A stretch of 5,346 nucleotides of DNA. Source: JBFXAN01 sp050184225. GTDB lineage: Bacteria; Chloroflexota; Dehalococcoidia; CAUJGQ01. Position numbers and translations under genes: made by a program. Under the pieces are notes generated by a model. It saw only the letters and a program-made list of their open reading frames with translations, was not told where the DNA came from and ran no database searches. The stretch is taken from positions 1 to 5,346 of the forward strand of contig JBFXAN010000278.1 in NCBI GenBank assembly GCA_050184225.1, in the 5' to 3' direction. This document shows, piece after piece, positions 4,974 through 5,346 of the stretch (position 1 is its first letter; each line of letters opens with the position of its first letter).

Positions 4974-5346
4974 ATGACACACCCCGACGACCCCACGCTC
5001 GTTCTTCTCGATGGTCACGGCATCATCTTTCGGGCGTTCTTCGCCCAGCGGGATAATCCGCTCAGTGTACGCCGCACCGGCGAGCTGACCTCCGCCGTGT
5101 TCGGATTCACCAACACGTTGCTCAAGGTGATCGCGGACCTGAAGCCGACGCACATCGCCGTGACAATGGACCGGGCGGCGCCGACCTTCCGGCATCAGGC
5201 GGATGTCGCATACAAGGCGAACCGAGCGGCGATGCCGGACGAGCTTCGGTCCCAGATCTTCCGCGTTCGCCAGATGATCGATGCCTTCAACATACCCGTC
5301 TACGAGGCGGATGGCTTCGAGGCCGTCGACTTGCTCGGCACCCTCG
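4974..5346 (+). CDS. polA: DNA polymerase I, N-terminal 5'-nuclease domain (3' end outside window)
   Basis: The first 124 residues of DNA polymerase I are visible; the frame is open at the right edge. The enzyme fills gaps and removes primers and flaps during replication and repair in the cytoplasm. The visible part is the start of the 5'-3' exonuclease (FEN-like) domain: LVLLDGHGIIFRAFFA (9-24) with metal ligand Asp13, MDRAAPTFRH (65-74) with Asp66, YKANRA (80-85) in the helical arch, then RVRQMIDAFNIPVYEADGFEA. The usual GxEADD motif reads GFEAVD (114-119): Glu116 and Asp119 are kept but the first Asp of the pair is Val118. The ATG at 4974 was chosen because it gives the usual short N-terminal extension before LVLLDGH; an ATG at 4966 is out of frame and meets a stop after three codons. 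Polymerase domains cannot be confirmed here, so a stand-alone 5'-nuclease is a less likely alternative. Confidence 0.93.
   Translation, partial: MTHPDDPTLVLLDGHGIIFRAFFAQRDNPLSVRRTGELTSAVFGFTNTLLKVIADLKPTHIAVTMDRAAPTFRHQADVAYKANRAAMPDELRSQIFRVRQMIDAFNIPVYEADGFEAVDLLGTL

Noticed and set aside
4929..5195. Minus-strand open frame opposite polA
   Set aside because: The plus strand clearly encodes the DNA polymerase I nuclease domain here, so this is an antisense shadow.

Overview
The window is GC-rich, has long high-GC open frames and short intergenic gaps, and looks like an ordinary chromosomal region of a bacterium. The gene styles (a many-GAF NarL-type sensor kinase, a stand-alone PEP-utilizing swivel-domain protein and a DNA polymerase I with a FRH/YKANR 5'-nuclease) would fit a Chloroflexota bacterium of the Thermomicrobia/Sphaerobacter kind. 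That placement is an inference from protein style only and was not tested by any search.

Layout. Positions 1-3063 (minus strand) are filled by one long reading frame that leaves the window on the left: a soluble sensor histidine kinase with five GAF domains, a HisKA_3 dimerization/phosphoacceptor domain (His899) and the beginning of the HATPase domain (N-box Asn1009). It starts at a TTG codon with a good ribosome binding site. Positions 3119-4825 (minus strand) encode a 568-residue PEP-utilizing-enzyme family protein. It has the phosphohistidine swivel domain (His520) but lacks the N-terminal ATP-grasp domain of PEP synthase, PPDK and rifampin phosphotransferase. Positions 4826-4973 are a divergent control region. 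From 4974 to the right edge, on the plus strand, runs the start of polA (DNA polymerase I, 5'-nuclease domain).

How they relate. The PEP-utilizing gene and the kinase gene are co-directional, 55 bp apart, and could form an operon read leftward from the divergent region. A TATACT box in the gap may give the kinase its own start as well. The response regulator partner of the kinase is probably beyond the left edge. polA is transcribed away from them and has a TATACT box so close to its ATG that the mRNA may be almost leaderless.

The points most worth a second look are: a 350-residue tandem duplication (GAF-GAF module) inside the kinase; the orphan swivel domain without its ATP-grasp partner; a Val in place of one metal-binding Asp in the polA nuclease motif; and a tiny upstream ORF that owns the only ribosome binding site in front of the PEP-utilizing gene. 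I do not see a wholly new multi-gene system here. No tRNA, rRNA, CRISPR array, insertion sequence or integrase was recognised.
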